In this document: in pieces, positions 41,359-52,635 of the stretch
How the letters are laid out: each line of letters opens with the position of its first letter
Position numbering within the stretch: the stretch's first letter is position 1
DNA from: Massarina eburnea CBS 473.64
Taxonomy: Eukaryota; Ascomycota; Dothideomycetes; Pleosporales; Massarinaceae
NCBI GenBank assembly: GCA_010093635.1
Contig: MU006786.1
Location: 1,012,908 to 1,076,907, forward strand
Reading direction: 5' to 3'
DNA: 64,000 bases
The notes under the pieces: model-generated
The model's database searches: none
Told to the model about the DNA's origin: nothing
Seen by the model: only the letters and a program-made list of their open reading frames with translations
Translations under genes and position numbers: made by a program

Positions 41359-43355
41359 GCCAATTTCCACTTCTGCGCATTCGCCATGAGTTCCGCCAAC
41401 TTGGCGGCCCTCTCATGATCGGCCGGAAACACGTAATCGATGTACTCTTCAAAAGAGTCGTCGTCGAGCTTCCTCCTCTTCTTGACCTTGCTCGGCATCT
41501 GTTTCTCGATCTTCTCGATATCTTCGGGGGTTCCGCACTCATGTTCGAAAGTCCTCCAGGCGGCGAGGAGCGCCACGCGATCTTCTTTGAGGTCGCGGTC
41601 TTTGAGTCGCTTGTGTGCGCGGTCGAAGACGTTGCGAGCGCGCAAGATGGCGGGCGCGCTGGGTGCGTTGTCTTCGTTGTCTTCTTCGGTGTCGGAATCA
41701 GGCACGCTGAGCTCGAACTGCGCCCATGAGGTCCATACTTTGACATGGTCGGTCTTTTGCAGGAGGCGCTCGTATAGAGCGCGTGTCCTTTCGTACTCGC
41801 CTTCCCCTTCTTCGAAGTCAATGTACGCTTTCCAGAGCAGTTCGGGCATATCGAGCTGGGGCTCCTCGACCGCTAGTTCGAAAATGGCACGCGTGCGACT
41901 TAGATCGTCTAGGCCGCGTTCCAATTCAGCGAATTTGATCCATGTCTGGCAATTCGAGCCGTTCCACTCAATGTACTTCGTGTAGAGTTCACGACATCGG
42001 TTAAACTCGAATAATTTCAGTTCGAGGTCAATGTAGCCGTTGAACAGCTTGTTCTTCGGGCACATGCCTATTGACCGGCCGAGCAGCTTCCGCGCGGCGG
42101 TCAATTGATTCTGCCGCACTTCGAAGTGTGCGGCCATGAGCCAGACTTTTGCGAAGGTGAAACGCTTGTGTGGGAGCAGCTTGAGGCATTCTTGGTAAAT
42201 CTGGCGCGTGCGTTCGAGGTCGCGGGACACGGTTTCTTCGTAGACGGCATAGAACAGCCAGAGGTAGATGTAACGGCGCCAATGTCGCTTCTCCTGCGTG
42301 GGTGGTATCTGTGCGATGGCGCGCTCGTACACGTCTCGGACGCGGTCGGTGTTTCCAGAAGTCTCTTCCAAACGTGCAAAATCTATCCATGCGTCGTAGT
42401 TCTTGGGATTCTCCTTGACTTGCTCTTCGTAGTGAACTCGCCGTTTCGATAGGATGACATCTTCGATGCCGTCGCGGTCGCCGTATTGTTTTTCAAATTG
42501 TGTGAAGGCTTTGTGGAGGATGGCGGACTTGGAGCGTGGCATGCGGTCCAATGCGAACTTGAAGATTGCTCGAGCGCGCTCAACTTCCTTCAGCTTGGCT
42601 TCGAATTTCGCGTAGGCCATGAAGAGTTTCTCGTCCATGAAGTCGTCGCCGAGGGTTTCCACGGCGGTGCCAAAGACATCGCGGACGAGGTCGCTGGTGC
42701 CGTTCTCCTCCTCGAACTTCGCCCACTTGATCCAGTTCTTCGGCTCTGGATGCACCACTGTGAAGCGCTCGAAGATGGCGCGGGCCCTCTCGTACTCGGC
42801 GTGGCGGGTCTCCAGCTTGATGTACGCTGACCACGCCGCTTCTTCGGGCTCCCACTGTATCCATCGCTCGAAGACGGTCCGCGCACCCTCGATGTTCCCC
42901 AGCGTCTCCTCCATGTACACATATTTATACCACAGCTTATCCACCCTCGGCAGGATGGTGACGGCGCGATCCAGCAGGTTCCTCGCATGGTTGATATTCC
43001 TCTCCTTCATCTCGGCCTCGACGTAGCGGATCCATAGCACCACCTGCGTGCTGTCCACGTCCAGCGCACGCTCGAAGATGGACCGCGCGCGCCGGAACTC
43101 CTTCTGCTCCAGCTCGAAGGCGGCATATCGCGTCCAGTTGCTGACGTTCAGCCTGTTGATGCGCACGTACTTTTCGAATTCGGTGCGCTTCCGGCCCTGC
43201 CACTCGTGCAGCTCTTCCAGGTCGGCGAAGCGCTGGGTGGGCGCCTTGAGCTTGTCATCTTGACGGTCGACGGCCTCGCGGAGGAGCTGTTCGGCGCTGA
43301 TCTGGATGGGCGCGGCGGCCTTGTTCTTGACCCGCGGCGGGCCTCGCGTCTCCAT
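41313..43355 (-). CDS. CLF1: Pre-mRNA-splicing factor CLF1 (crooked-neck/Syf3)
   Basis: HAT-repeat scaffold of the Prp19-associated (NTC) complex, needed for spliceosome assembly and activation in the nucleus. Single exon, 680 aa, family length. Starts METRGPPRVKNKAAAPIQIS, then AEQLLREAVDRQDD and FADLEELHEWQGRKRTEFEK, all typical of CLF1. The remainder is a chain of about 15 HAT repeats with the W..Y..FE...ARSIFERAL pattern, for example NWTRYAAFELEQKEFRRARS and WYKYVYMEETLGNIEGARTV. The C-terminus has SKVKKRRKLDDDSFEEYIDY followed by nine glutamines from a CAG run (CTG on the plus strand, 41331-41357). I chose the ATG at 43355; the frame upstream to 43436 has no family similarity. It is divergent from PRP31 across a 372-bp promoter. 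Confidence 0.97.
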
Positions 43356-43727
43356 GGTCGGTGGTGTCGTTACTTTGGGGTGGTGTTGCGGGTGTATGTA
43401 CACAAACGAAGCTATCGTGCACGTGACGAACACCAATTTATACTAGCCGATGCCAAGATATGCATCCTACGCCAAGTACACATCACGTGCACGTCGTCAC
43501 TGCCTAGCTTCACTTAGCTTCACTTAGCTTCGAATGTTCCGACTTGCGACTTGCAACTTGCGACTTGCGACAACATCACCTCCGACACGACAAACCTACC
43601 TCAGCGCACAACAGGCAAAGGCACGTATTTCCTCCTCTCTCTAGCCCAACACTCCACCAAGCTTCACTAGGAGGGTATCCTCCGCCCTCCGCATTCTCAA
43701 GTCGCGCAGTAATTGTAGTCCTGCACC
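43356..43727. promoter_or_regulatory. Bidirectional promoter of CLF1 and PRP31
   Basis: 372 bases between two divergent start codons, both for spliceosome proteins. It contains two short tandem arrays: a 10-base unit (ttagcttcac) repeated about three times from 43504, and a 7-base unit (cgacttg) repeated four times at 43540-43567. No TATA box is evident, as is common for housekeeping genes. That the two genes are co-regulated is inference. Confidence 0.65.
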
Positions 43728-45449
43728 ATGGCGACCCTCGAGCAGGAGCTCATGGCCGACTTTGCCGACTCGGGCTCGGAAGGCGAGCCGGGTTTTGGCG
43801 ACGAGGGCGGCGACGACCTAGCCGACCTTGAAAAAGAGTTCGGCGGCGGAGCTGCTCCCGACGAGGACGGGGATGGGGACGAGCCCATGGCGGACGAGGA
43901 GGCGGAATACGCTGCGGAACAGAAAACAAAAAAGGACAAGGGCCCCGCTGACATTCGGGGCGCCACCACGCTGCTCGCAAACCTGAAGCCCATTCTCCGC
44001 CAGATCGACGAGGTCAAAGATCGCATGGAAGAAGTCTTGGACGGCGAGTCGATCGAGGACAACCCGGAGTACCAGCTGCTTAAGGAATCCAACGAGTACT
44101 CAACACAGATCGGTGATGAGATCATGGCCGTGCACAAGTTCATTCGCGATCACTACTCGATACGGTTCCCGTATCTGGAAGAGTATGTCAAGAACCCCGT
44201 CGACTACGCAAAGACGGTTGCCATCATCAAGAACGGACCTATGGACGACATCAAGGACATTTCGAACTCGACAGACAACATCGTCGGGGCTCCGTTGAAT
44301 AAGATCCTGGAGCGTCCCGTGCTCATGGTTGTCACCGTCGAAGGTGCAGGAGCCGCGGGTCGGGCTGGTCGCGATCTGAATGACGTCGAGCTTGCGGCCG
44401 TTGTCAACGCTTGCTCGATGCTCCTAGAGCTTGACAAAGCCAAAGTGATCCTGACTGAATACGTGCAGTCCCGCATGACCGTCTTCGCGCCCAATCTCAC
44501 ATATCTCATTGGCTCCCTCACAGCCGCCCAGTTGATCAATTACGCTGGTGGTCTTGCTGGTCTCGCAAAGACACCCGCCTGCAACATCCCACCGCTAGGT
44601 TCCAACAAAGCGACGGGTATTGGCTTTGCCACCAATGTCGGCGTCCGCCACCAGGGGTTTCTCTACAACAGCCCTATGATCCAAACCATCCGTCAAGATC
44701 TCAAGAAGCAAGCTATGCGCATAGTTTCTGCAAAGTTGATTCTTGCCGCCCGTGTTGACCTCGTCCACCAAGCTCCTGACGGTTCAATGGGTCAACAGTT
44801 CAAAGAGGATTGCGAGCGTCGGCTCGACAAACTTACTGAACCTCCGCCAAATAAGGGTGTCCGCGCTCTCCCCGCTCCGGACGACAAGCCCGCACGGAAA
44901 CGTGGTGGTCGTCGTGCTCGATTGGCCAAGCAAGCAACGGCTATGACCGAGATCCGCAAAGCGCAGAACCGCATGGCGTTTGGCAAGGAAGAGAAGGAAA
45001 TTGGCTACGCCGAATCTACCCGCGGCATGGGTATGATCGGTGCCGGCGACACCGGCCGTGTCCGGGCCCTCCAGATCGACAACAAGACGCGCGCCAGGCT
45101 ATCCAAGAAGAATCCCGGATGGGGCGGCGACACAGCCCTTGGATCGAATACTTCGCTCAAGGCGTTCGGCGCAGGCGGTACTTCAACGGCCATGCGTGCG
45201 TCTCAGGGTCTGAGGGCTGGTGGTGTTGGTGGGGCCGGAACGAGCAGTATTGCATTCACACCTGTTCAAGGCCTTGAGCTCGTGGACCCGAGGGTACGTG
45301 AGGAGATGAGTCGGAAACGAAAGGCGGAGGACAACAAGTGGTTCAATGGAGGGACGTTCACACAGTTGGGGACCGACACGGGGAAAGTTGATTCCGCAGG
45401 TTTCAAGGTCCCCGCGTTGCCGCCGAGCAAGAAGGCGAAACAGGGCTGA
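43728..45449 (+). CDS. PRP31: U4/U6 small nuclear ribonucleoprotein PRP31
   Basis: Binds the U4 5' stem-loop with Snu13 and bridges U4/U6 to U5 in the tri-snRNP. Single exon, 573 aa. An acidic N-terminus (DFADSGSEGEPGFGDEGGDD) precedes the NOSIC/Nop region: LKPILRQIDEVKDRMEEVLD near 85, then RFPYLEEYVKNPVDYAKTVA near 145. The Nop domain carries MTVFAPNLTYLIGSLTAAQL, GGLAGLAKTPACNIPPLGSN and GFLYNSPMIQTIRQDLKKQA. The Prp31 C-terminal domain follows with RKRGGRRARLAKQATAMTEI and RKAQNRMAFGKEEKEIGYAE, then a Gly-rich tail ending PSKKAKQG. The start context is caccATGg. A 7-bp inverted repeat (caccgaa...ttcggtg) lies just after the stop. It is divergent from CLF1. Confidence 0.97.
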   Translation: MATLEQELMADFADSGSEGEPGFGDEGGDDLADLEKEFGGGAAPDEDGDGDEPMADEEAEYAAEQKTKKDKGPADIRGATTLLANLKPILRQIDEVKDRMEEVLDGESIEDNPEYQLLKESNEYSTQIGDEIMAVHKFIRDHYSIRFPYLEEYVKNPVDYAKTVAIIKNGPMDDIKDISNSTDNIVGAPLNKILERPVLMVVTVEGAGAAGRAGRDLNDVELAAVVNACSMLLELDKAKVILTEYVQSRMTVFAPNLTYLIGSLTAAQLINYAGGLAGLAKTPACNIPPLGSNKATGIGFATNVGVRHQGFLYNSPMIQTIRQDLKKQAMRIVSAKLILAARVDLVHQAPDGSMGQQFKEDCERRLDKLTEPPPNKGVRALPAPDDKPARKRGGRRARLAKQATAMTEIRKAQNRMAFGKEEKEIGYAESTRGMGMIGAGDTGRVRALQIDNKTRARLSKKNPGWGGDTALGSNTSLKAFGAGGTSTAMRASQGLRAGGVGGAGTSSIAFTPVQGLELVDPRVREEMSRKRKAEDNKWFNGGTFTQLGTDTGKVDSAGFKVPALPPSKKAKQG

Positions 45450-48236
45450 AGAAGCGACAACAACACCGAAGTTAAGTTCGGTGCCATGGCAGTTCTTGGG
45501 CTGGTGGGCATTGCGTATTTGTTTTATACAAGACTTGCCCGCGCCTCTGAACGGTGTGCCTTCACCAAAGATGCGCGTGGACGGGCATGCATCTACGGCA
45601 CTTGGGAAAAGAACGTATGCATTGGGTGGCGTTTAATGATAAGTCGACATACCGATACCTTTAATACAGATCCTGCGGAAGGGATTGAAATTCCAGTCTC
45701 AGTAAATAGTTGAAGAATACCCAATCAAAATGGCATGTCACCTCCTACGAACATGACCCCTAGCATATGGCTCATGAGAAGAGGGAGAAAATGTGAAGCA
45801 TCTTCTTCGATACATTTATTAAAGATACTGTTCTGCTTTGCTGTTTCTGTTTTCTCTGTTTACTTTGAGGTCTTGATTGCGGCACTTCTACACGTTCAAT
45901 AGGAGTAGTGTAAAACTTGTCCAAGATACTCATGCACTATTCTGTTTTTTTTTCATCTACTGACATGACCGCAATAGTAAACCGAGTGCCTTGCTCATAA
46001 CGGCACTGAGTGCCGAATGACACCTCGGTTCCTAACAACCAGCAACTCATTGTTAACATACAGATCCAATGTATCGATATCCAGAACGCAGTGTAAGGCC
46101 CATAAGCCAAAATATTCATCCATTGGTTCCCCATGCTCGCTCGCTCGTCGACCGATGAGAATGAATCCCCCACTCCACTGCAGTACCACAACACCCACAT
46201 CCGTGTTTTCGGTCAAGCAAACTATTCCCTTCCGTGCTCCCTTCATGCCTAGATCGACTGGCAGTCCACTACTTTGGAAACGGCAGTGTTCGGATTCCGA
46301 TTCAGCGATTGGGTCTGACTTGTATGAGCAAAGCGAGTAGAGCCATCTAGTGTGTGTCAAGAAGACGCACATGGGAGAGTCGGATCGCGAACAGAGGTAT
46401 CTCAAAGGCGCCACGTAGGATGGTGGGACTTGAAGATCGTGACTCTACCCTGGCATTATTGCTACTGTTCATGCTTCCGCAGAGGGGCACAGCAGGCATG
46501 CAGGCTTCGGAGATTTTTGTTTGAGATGGTAGACAGGCCACTGGGTCTGTGTAGCTCACGATATCGTAAGAAAGAGATCTTGAGACATGGGAGAACGCCT
46601 GGGTTAGCAGTGCACTACTATTTTTGCCGACCGCAGGATTAGTTTTCCGGAGCTTAGCCTTCCACTTAGAAACCCTACAACGGTTTCGCTTGTGCTCGAC
46701 CAAGTGGACAGTGGCTTCGGAGGGGGGGTTTCGAAGTTGTCAAACTGAATAGAGTATTCGGGAAGCTGATACGCGATGCTTGTGCATATGCCGTACCTTC
46801 ACATCTAACCCTACCATAATACGCCTTCACGCTACACAACATCGCATCTTCACCTCCTAGGCTCCTACAAAAGAATCTCACGAAACACACAGACCGCATG
46901 TTTGCACCACCCTGCCCGGCTGCGCTGCCACCTCGCTTCCAGTACCGTCTGTCACATGTCGCATCTGCCATTCCCTCCCTCCTGTCCCCATGTACATGTG
47001 CATGTGTATCATCTACACCGGTGTCACATATATAGTAAGGTGGGCACTTACAGCGCATCCCGTCATTGCGGTAATTCTCCGACCCGGTTTGTGTTCTGCT
47101 CGCCCTTCTCGTCTGTGACTGCCGAGAGCCATGCATTTCCTCTTTCGCTGACGTTTGCAGTTCCTGTGGATGTGAAATGCTGGCAGAGGCGCTTCAGTTC
47201 GTTATGGTATGTGCATGACAAGAAGATGCTAGCAGATGGACAGTTTGTGCGGATAGTACAGGAACAATCGAGCAGATTGAGGAGGCTGAGTGTCGTACTA
47301 GAGGAGCGGTGAGCATGGATGCAGAGCGAGCGAGGGTAACTGATGGTTGGATGCCTGGATGCCTGAGCACGCGAGGAAGGACTGATAAAAGGGATTGATT
47401 CGATTGGTACTGTGGTGGTCCCTACATTATGATTGACTTTCTGCATAGTGAAGTATATTAATTGTAAGTGGTTGAGATGGGGAAGTGTGTTGTGTTGTCG
47501 AAGCTGGTGTAATGAAGGACCGTCGATTGCTAAGGCCCAGCACATACTGCATCTCTCTCCGAAGGACCAGGGAACGGATCTCCCTCGCCACCGGGCCAAA
47601 AGAAGGTCAGATAGGGAAGATGGATTTGCAGTCATTCTAACACCAAGTAATTTGCATCCACATGTGGCTAGCGACCACTGTATGCATCCAACTCCTTCGC
47701 TACATGCTCTTTAAGTAAATCGCGCAATAATGAGAAGAACTCCACTAAATGGACGCAAAATCCAAAAGGTCCACAACGATATCTTGAAATGAAGCAGCTA
47801 AAGAAAATGGGATCTTGGGATATCTTGCTGTGTCCGCCTGATGCCAATTGCTGCCTCCTATGAAGAAAACAGGAGGTTGTGTGCTCAAAAGTCGCGTACA
47901 GATGCTTGCTGAGGGGGTGAAAAGGATAACACTCGCGAGCGAGAGTGGGAATTAAACCAAATCTGAAGAGAAGGAACTCCAGCTCCAAAACATGCAATGA
48001 CAAAGAGACGCATCCTCGATACCGTTACACAGATCATTCCAACTCGAAGGCTGAAGGCCGAAGAAGTCCACCCTATACCGGCCCCGATAACAAAAAGGAG
48101 CTTTCTCTGACCACGGGCTCTTGCCGTGAAATCTTGGCCCACTGTGCTTTTTCCTACTTTTCGCAAGACTGCTGCTGCTACGAGTCCCAACCATTTTTGC
48201 AATCTTGGTTTCTCGCTCCTCGCGAAGAGATTCGCC
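45450..48236. other. 2.8 kb region without a supported gene
   Basis: Begins with a small hairpin-capable repeat (45464-45484) just after PRP31. A 75-codon plus frame at 45486-45713 starts with a hydrophobic stretch, and an 84-codon minus frame at 45995-46246 (MKGARKGIVCLTENTDVGVV...) has protein-like composition; neither matches a family I know. The remainder has frequent stops. The right end is the 3' region of the Zn2Cys6 gene. Confidence 0.4.
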
Positions 48237-50287
48237 CTATGAAGCCCTGCTCGCAGTCCACGAGAGCAGCGCCATATCGCAAATACGGGCAATGACCTGC
48301 TGCGAGCCGCTGCGGCACTCGTGGCTGATGAAGGACATGGCCACGCTTAGCTTGTTGATGTCATTGTCGGGATTTGAGTCAACTGGTTGTGGAAGAGCGT
48401 TGGGAAAGCCGTGTACTCGGTTGCCCACATGCCGTGCAATGGCGACAGAGTAGATGGCGTCGCGGATCTCGAGGGCGTGTAGGACATTGCGCAACCTACC
48501 GAGCGCGGACTCGGCAGTTGCGGTGTCCTTCTCGGCGTGGACAACAAACTCGCCCAGCTGCTCCCAGAACTCCAGCTCCGAGCGCTTCATGTCTGGGATT
48601 TCTCCTGGATACGACAGCTGGCGCACGGGATTGACGCCGAGGTTCTGGAAGGTCAGCAAAGCCTCCAGAATGTCCAGCCGCGCGCGAACTTCCTTGAGGA
48701 ACAGATGGTCGGATTCCGCGTTGGCGGGCGTGGTTCCGTTGACGGCGGCTGTGGACCGGTTCGGGTGTCTGCAGGTCTCGAGCAGATGCCAGAGAAGGCG
48801 GGCTTCTTGGCCGAAGATGCCGCTCATGTCACTCGAACTCGTCTTGTACTTGATCGTCTCGGTGAAGAAGATGGCCTCTTCGTGCAGATTCCGGTCGGCG
48901 AAGACGCGGTTCAGCGCATTGTTGTTCGCCGTGTACCACCTCGTCTCCAGCATCACATCGAGGCCCGTGCAGTAGTCGTTCGTGTAGATGTTTGTGAATT
49001 CCTGGTCCATGTCGGGCGGTATGGGCGAGCTGCGCGACGGAACGTCGGGCGGGCTGTGGTTCGCAATCTGGAACAGGTCGGTTATGTTCAACTGCTTGAC
49101 TGCCGTTTGGGTTAGTCGCGTGCGCGCATGCCATCTGCGCGAGGGTCGTCCTTACCTTTCATGGGGCCGTTGGCAGCGGCTGGGTACGGGCTGGGCTGGA
49201 GTCCGGCGCTGAGGGCGTGCACGCCGTTGAATTGCTGCTGGGCGTGCATCGAGGCGTCGGTCGCGGCGAGGGCGGGATCGATGGCAGAGGTGTTGAAGCT
49301 GTCGTGCTGCTGCGGGTGGCCTGGGGCGGGTTGGGGCGGCGGCGGGGCGTAGCCGGCAGCGGCGGCGGGAGCGTAGCCCTGCGGCACCTGTGCGGCGTAC
49401 GAGGAGGACGTCGTCGGGGCCGGGGCGGGCACTGGGGCCTGGTGCGGTGTCGAGTTGGGGGCGGGCTGGATTTGCGTGGGGCCCGGCTGCTGCTTGAATA
49501 TGGGGTCGTAGCCTAGGCAGTCGCGCTTGCTCTTCTGGCAGTTCCTGCACACGGGGTGGGCTTCGTCACACTAGGGGCGGGCGTTAGTGGGAGGTGCTCT
49601 TGTGCTGGGACGGGGTGAGGTTGGATTAGAGAATGGAAATAGTTTGGATCGCTCGCTTCATGGTGGCTCGGTTACGGTCACCGCTGTCTCGAGAAGGCCG
49701 CACTCGGCACACCACGGCGCGTCTGCCAATCGCAAGCCATTGAACTCCGCGCTCACCTTTATTCTCCTCTTGCGACACGTCAAGCATCCCGTTTTCGTGC
49801 GGCGCTTGATCTCCTTCTTGTGGCGGCCGCCCGACAGGATGCGCTGCTCGCCCTGCTGCGGCGGCAGCTGGTACCGCATCGTCGACATGTGCTGCTGGCC
49901 CATGTTCATGGCGGGGCCGGGCGGCGCGTGGGCTGGGTAGTATTGCGGCATGCCGTGCTGCGGCGGCGGCAGCGGCGAGCCCATGGGCGCGTGTCCGGGC
50001 TGTTGCTGCGACGGCTGCTGCGGGCCATCCAGACGTATAGGCGGCAGGTTCAGCGACATGCTCGCGCCCTGCGGCGAGCGATAGGGCTCGGCGGCCGACT
50101 GGCCCTGCGGCGGCGGATACGTGTAGGTGGGCATCTGCGGCGACGGGTAGGAATTGTGTGGCGATGGGTAGGAGGGCTGGCGGGCCTGCTGGTTGGGGTC
50201 CGCCATACTGGACTGCGAGAAGTGCGAGGTCGCGGGAGAGTATGGGTAGGGCGCCGAAAACTTCGAAAACTCGTGGGACGCCGACAT
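48237..50287 (-). CDS. Zn2Cys6 fungal transcription factor
   Basis: Gal4-type DNA-binding regulator. Exons 50287-49757, 49570-49156 and 49099-48237, giving 602 aa. Intron 1 (186 bp) splits the zinc cluster: exon 1 ends KRRTKTGCLTCRKRRIK and exon 2 begins CDEAHPVCRNCQKSKRDC, so the six cysteines have the classical CX2CX6CX5-9CX2CX6-8C layout only after splicing. The first 150 residues are Pro/Gln/Ser/Tyr-rich (for example QPSYPSPHNSYPSPQMPTYT). Exon 2 continues with Ala/Pro/Gln-rich low complexity. Exon 3 is the helical regulatory region, for example DYCTGLDVMLETRWYTANNN and GIFGQEARLLWHLLETCRHP, resembling the fungal TF middle homology region. I could not assign a named regulator. It lies alone between two long intergenic regions. 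Confidence 0.92.
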
Positions 50288-52635
50288 CTACACGCTGGCG
50301 AACGGCTGCCGCGCACGACTGATGTCGCAGTGTCGAGAGCCTGAGCCTCTGCGACCGACCGGACAGGACAGCGGTATCTCAAGGTTCGGACGCCAACGCC
50401 AGCAGACGAGGAGGGAGTGCGCTCGACCACCGACCAGGGTGCGTCGGCGTGACGGCCGCCCAGATCGATACTAGAGCCCCTGCCTCGGTTGCGCGCCTGC
50501 AGCCGGACTGCCAGTGCGCGATCAAAGATGCAACGGAGAGCGAGTGCCTGTAGCTTGAGGCTTGAGCACGCTGCAAGTCCAGGTGGCACTACTACCTACG
50601 GGCGGGCGCGCGTGTGGCTGGGGAGCGAGGGGAGCGAGGGGGGGGGTTAAGATGGGACGGCAGCGGGCGACGGACGATGGGCGACGGGCAGCAAGACGGC
50701 AAGACGGACGGTAAGAATGCGCGCCCTGGGCCTCGAGGAAAGGGAGGGCTCCGAGGCTTTGACGACGGCACAATAATTGGCCTGCCAGGCCTGCTAAGCA
50801 GCTTCCAGCCGTGAGCGCCGTGAGCGTGGCAGTGAAGCAGGGATAACGACTAACAGACTGGGGCTAGTTGAGCTCGCTCGCTTGAGAGCTTCCGCGACCG
50901 ATGCTGGGCTGGCGAGATATGCTGGCGGCCGATGCTGACAGGCCGCGGTGCGTTACGATGCGTTAGACGGGGACTGTATTGCAGGACTTGCAGGACTTGC
51001 AGACGGGGGGCGGCGCCTCGAGTGGTGGAGGACGAATGCAAGAGTGTGCAGCGCAAAAGGAATTTGAATAAGCGCCCGGCGGCGGCGGTCACGTGCCTGG
51101 GCGGAGGTCCACTCTGCTCCATGTGCTCTACAGAAGTACCAGCACTAGGTAGTCTACGGGCTTTCCTCGAGAACAACGCACGCTTACGCAGCCGACGCAT
51201 GTCTGTATTATTGACGGCGAGGCCAGGCGCTGGTGGCCGGCACCTGGGCGGGCTGCTGGACGTGTGCATGCAGCCCGCCAGCAATACGCTCGCCGGCCCG
51301 TCTATCCTTCCTCGCGGCCCTCTATATGTATTGTACAGGTACGAAGGCGGCCGCACGCTGACGAGGCGTGGAAATTTCCGTCTCATTTTATCCGCGCCGC
51401 GACAATAGCACGCGGAGTGCGGATCGGCGCTGAGAAAGACGGTGAGTTTCTGCATGCCGGCCAGCGCAGGCACATCTGCTCATGTCGGTGTCGCGTCCTC
51501 AGGACCAGAGCCAGCGCCGGACTCAGGCTGTGTCTGCAAAGACGGCGGTGTCACCAGAGGCTGTCGACGGATAAAGGCAGGGGGTACGGCCGTTGGACCC
51601 GTTGCCTGACGGCCGGCGCCGGCGAATGAAGGGGAAGGGGGGCATGGTTTGGTTGCTGTGTAGCAGACGGGCGACCAGCGCATGCGTCTGGCTGGAGGCT
51701 GCCCTCTTGCACGTTCTGGTGCTGAAGCCGTACCGATTCCTACAAGGTGGTGAGCATCGATGCAGTCCTACGGGGGGCATCCTTGCTGGCGGCCAGCGAC
51801 CCTGCCGTGGAGGCCAAGAAAGGCGCGAGAGGCGAGAGGCGAGTCTTCTAGAAAGAAATATGCGAAAATATGCGAAATGCGAATCATCCTCTCCAATACG
51901 GTAATAATAAGACCACCTAACCAGCCGTTCGACATGACATGCTCGCTTGAGACGGCTCTCCCGCACCGCCACCTAGTTGCTTCTTCCGCCGGCTTTCCAC
52001 TACCAGATGCCCAATACCGCCCGTCACTGCGTACCGGCATATCCCAGCAAGACATGACGCCGATCGTCGGCAAGCCCGCGAGCTTCCAAGATGCAGGTCT
52101 TGAACTCCATCTACACCGTACAGTGCGTATAGCAACCACCCTCCAGCAAACCCAACCGTGACTGCTGCTGCTGCTGCCTGACGTCGACGCCGCCGTCCGG
52201 GCAGCCCGCTTGCTCGGGGACCACGTTGAGCAGCCGTTCCCTCTTCGATCGCCTGGCGCTGCACAGGTCAGTGACGGTGACACCAATACAACATTGATTT
52301 ACACCGGGAGAAACTTAGCACGTTTTGTATCGTCACCTTTTCAGTCCCGGTTCGAGTCTATTGCACAGAGGTCAGCCTTGAGGGCAAAGCGCGGCAAGCA
52401 GTTGCACCACGCCAGCGAAAGAGGAAGGCGCGATCCGTAGCACATCTGAGTTCACCATTAGGCTGCCAGCCCCATTGTGCTCCACACCAATGCATTGGCG
52501 CGAACCGCTCTACGCCAGGCGACGTCAAGTATTGATGGCCTTCACCCGCACGCTGGCCCCTGAGTACTGCATGATTTGGTACTCTTGTCTCGGACTATTC
52601 TGCCAGCTTCCAGCACCCCTTTACACCTCTTCTTT
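50288..52635. promoter_or_regulatory. 2.3 kb region upstream of the Zn2Cys6 gene
   Basis: GC-rich sequence without a recognised domain. Several open frames (for example 50850-51473 minus, 51768-52286 minus, 52210-52440 plus) encode Arg/Ser/Pro-rich strings expected from GC-rich non-coding DNA. The 400 bases next to 50287 are the likely promoter and leader of the regulator. The right end adjoins the dehydrogenase relic. Confidence 0.4.

Noticed and set aside
45455..45490. Resemblance to a 5S rRNA segment (caccgaagttaag)
   Set aside because: Only about a dozen bases match and the rest of the 5S sequence is absent; it is a small hairpin after PRP31.
50850..52286. Several 100-200 codon frames on both strands
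   Set aside because: GC-rich chance frames; Arg/Ser/Pro-rich, no motifs, mutually overlapping.
52330..52380. Possible tRNA T-arm (cccggttcgagtc)
   Set aside because: The T-loop-like sequence lacks a pairing five-base stem and no acceptor or anticodon arm can be folded around it.
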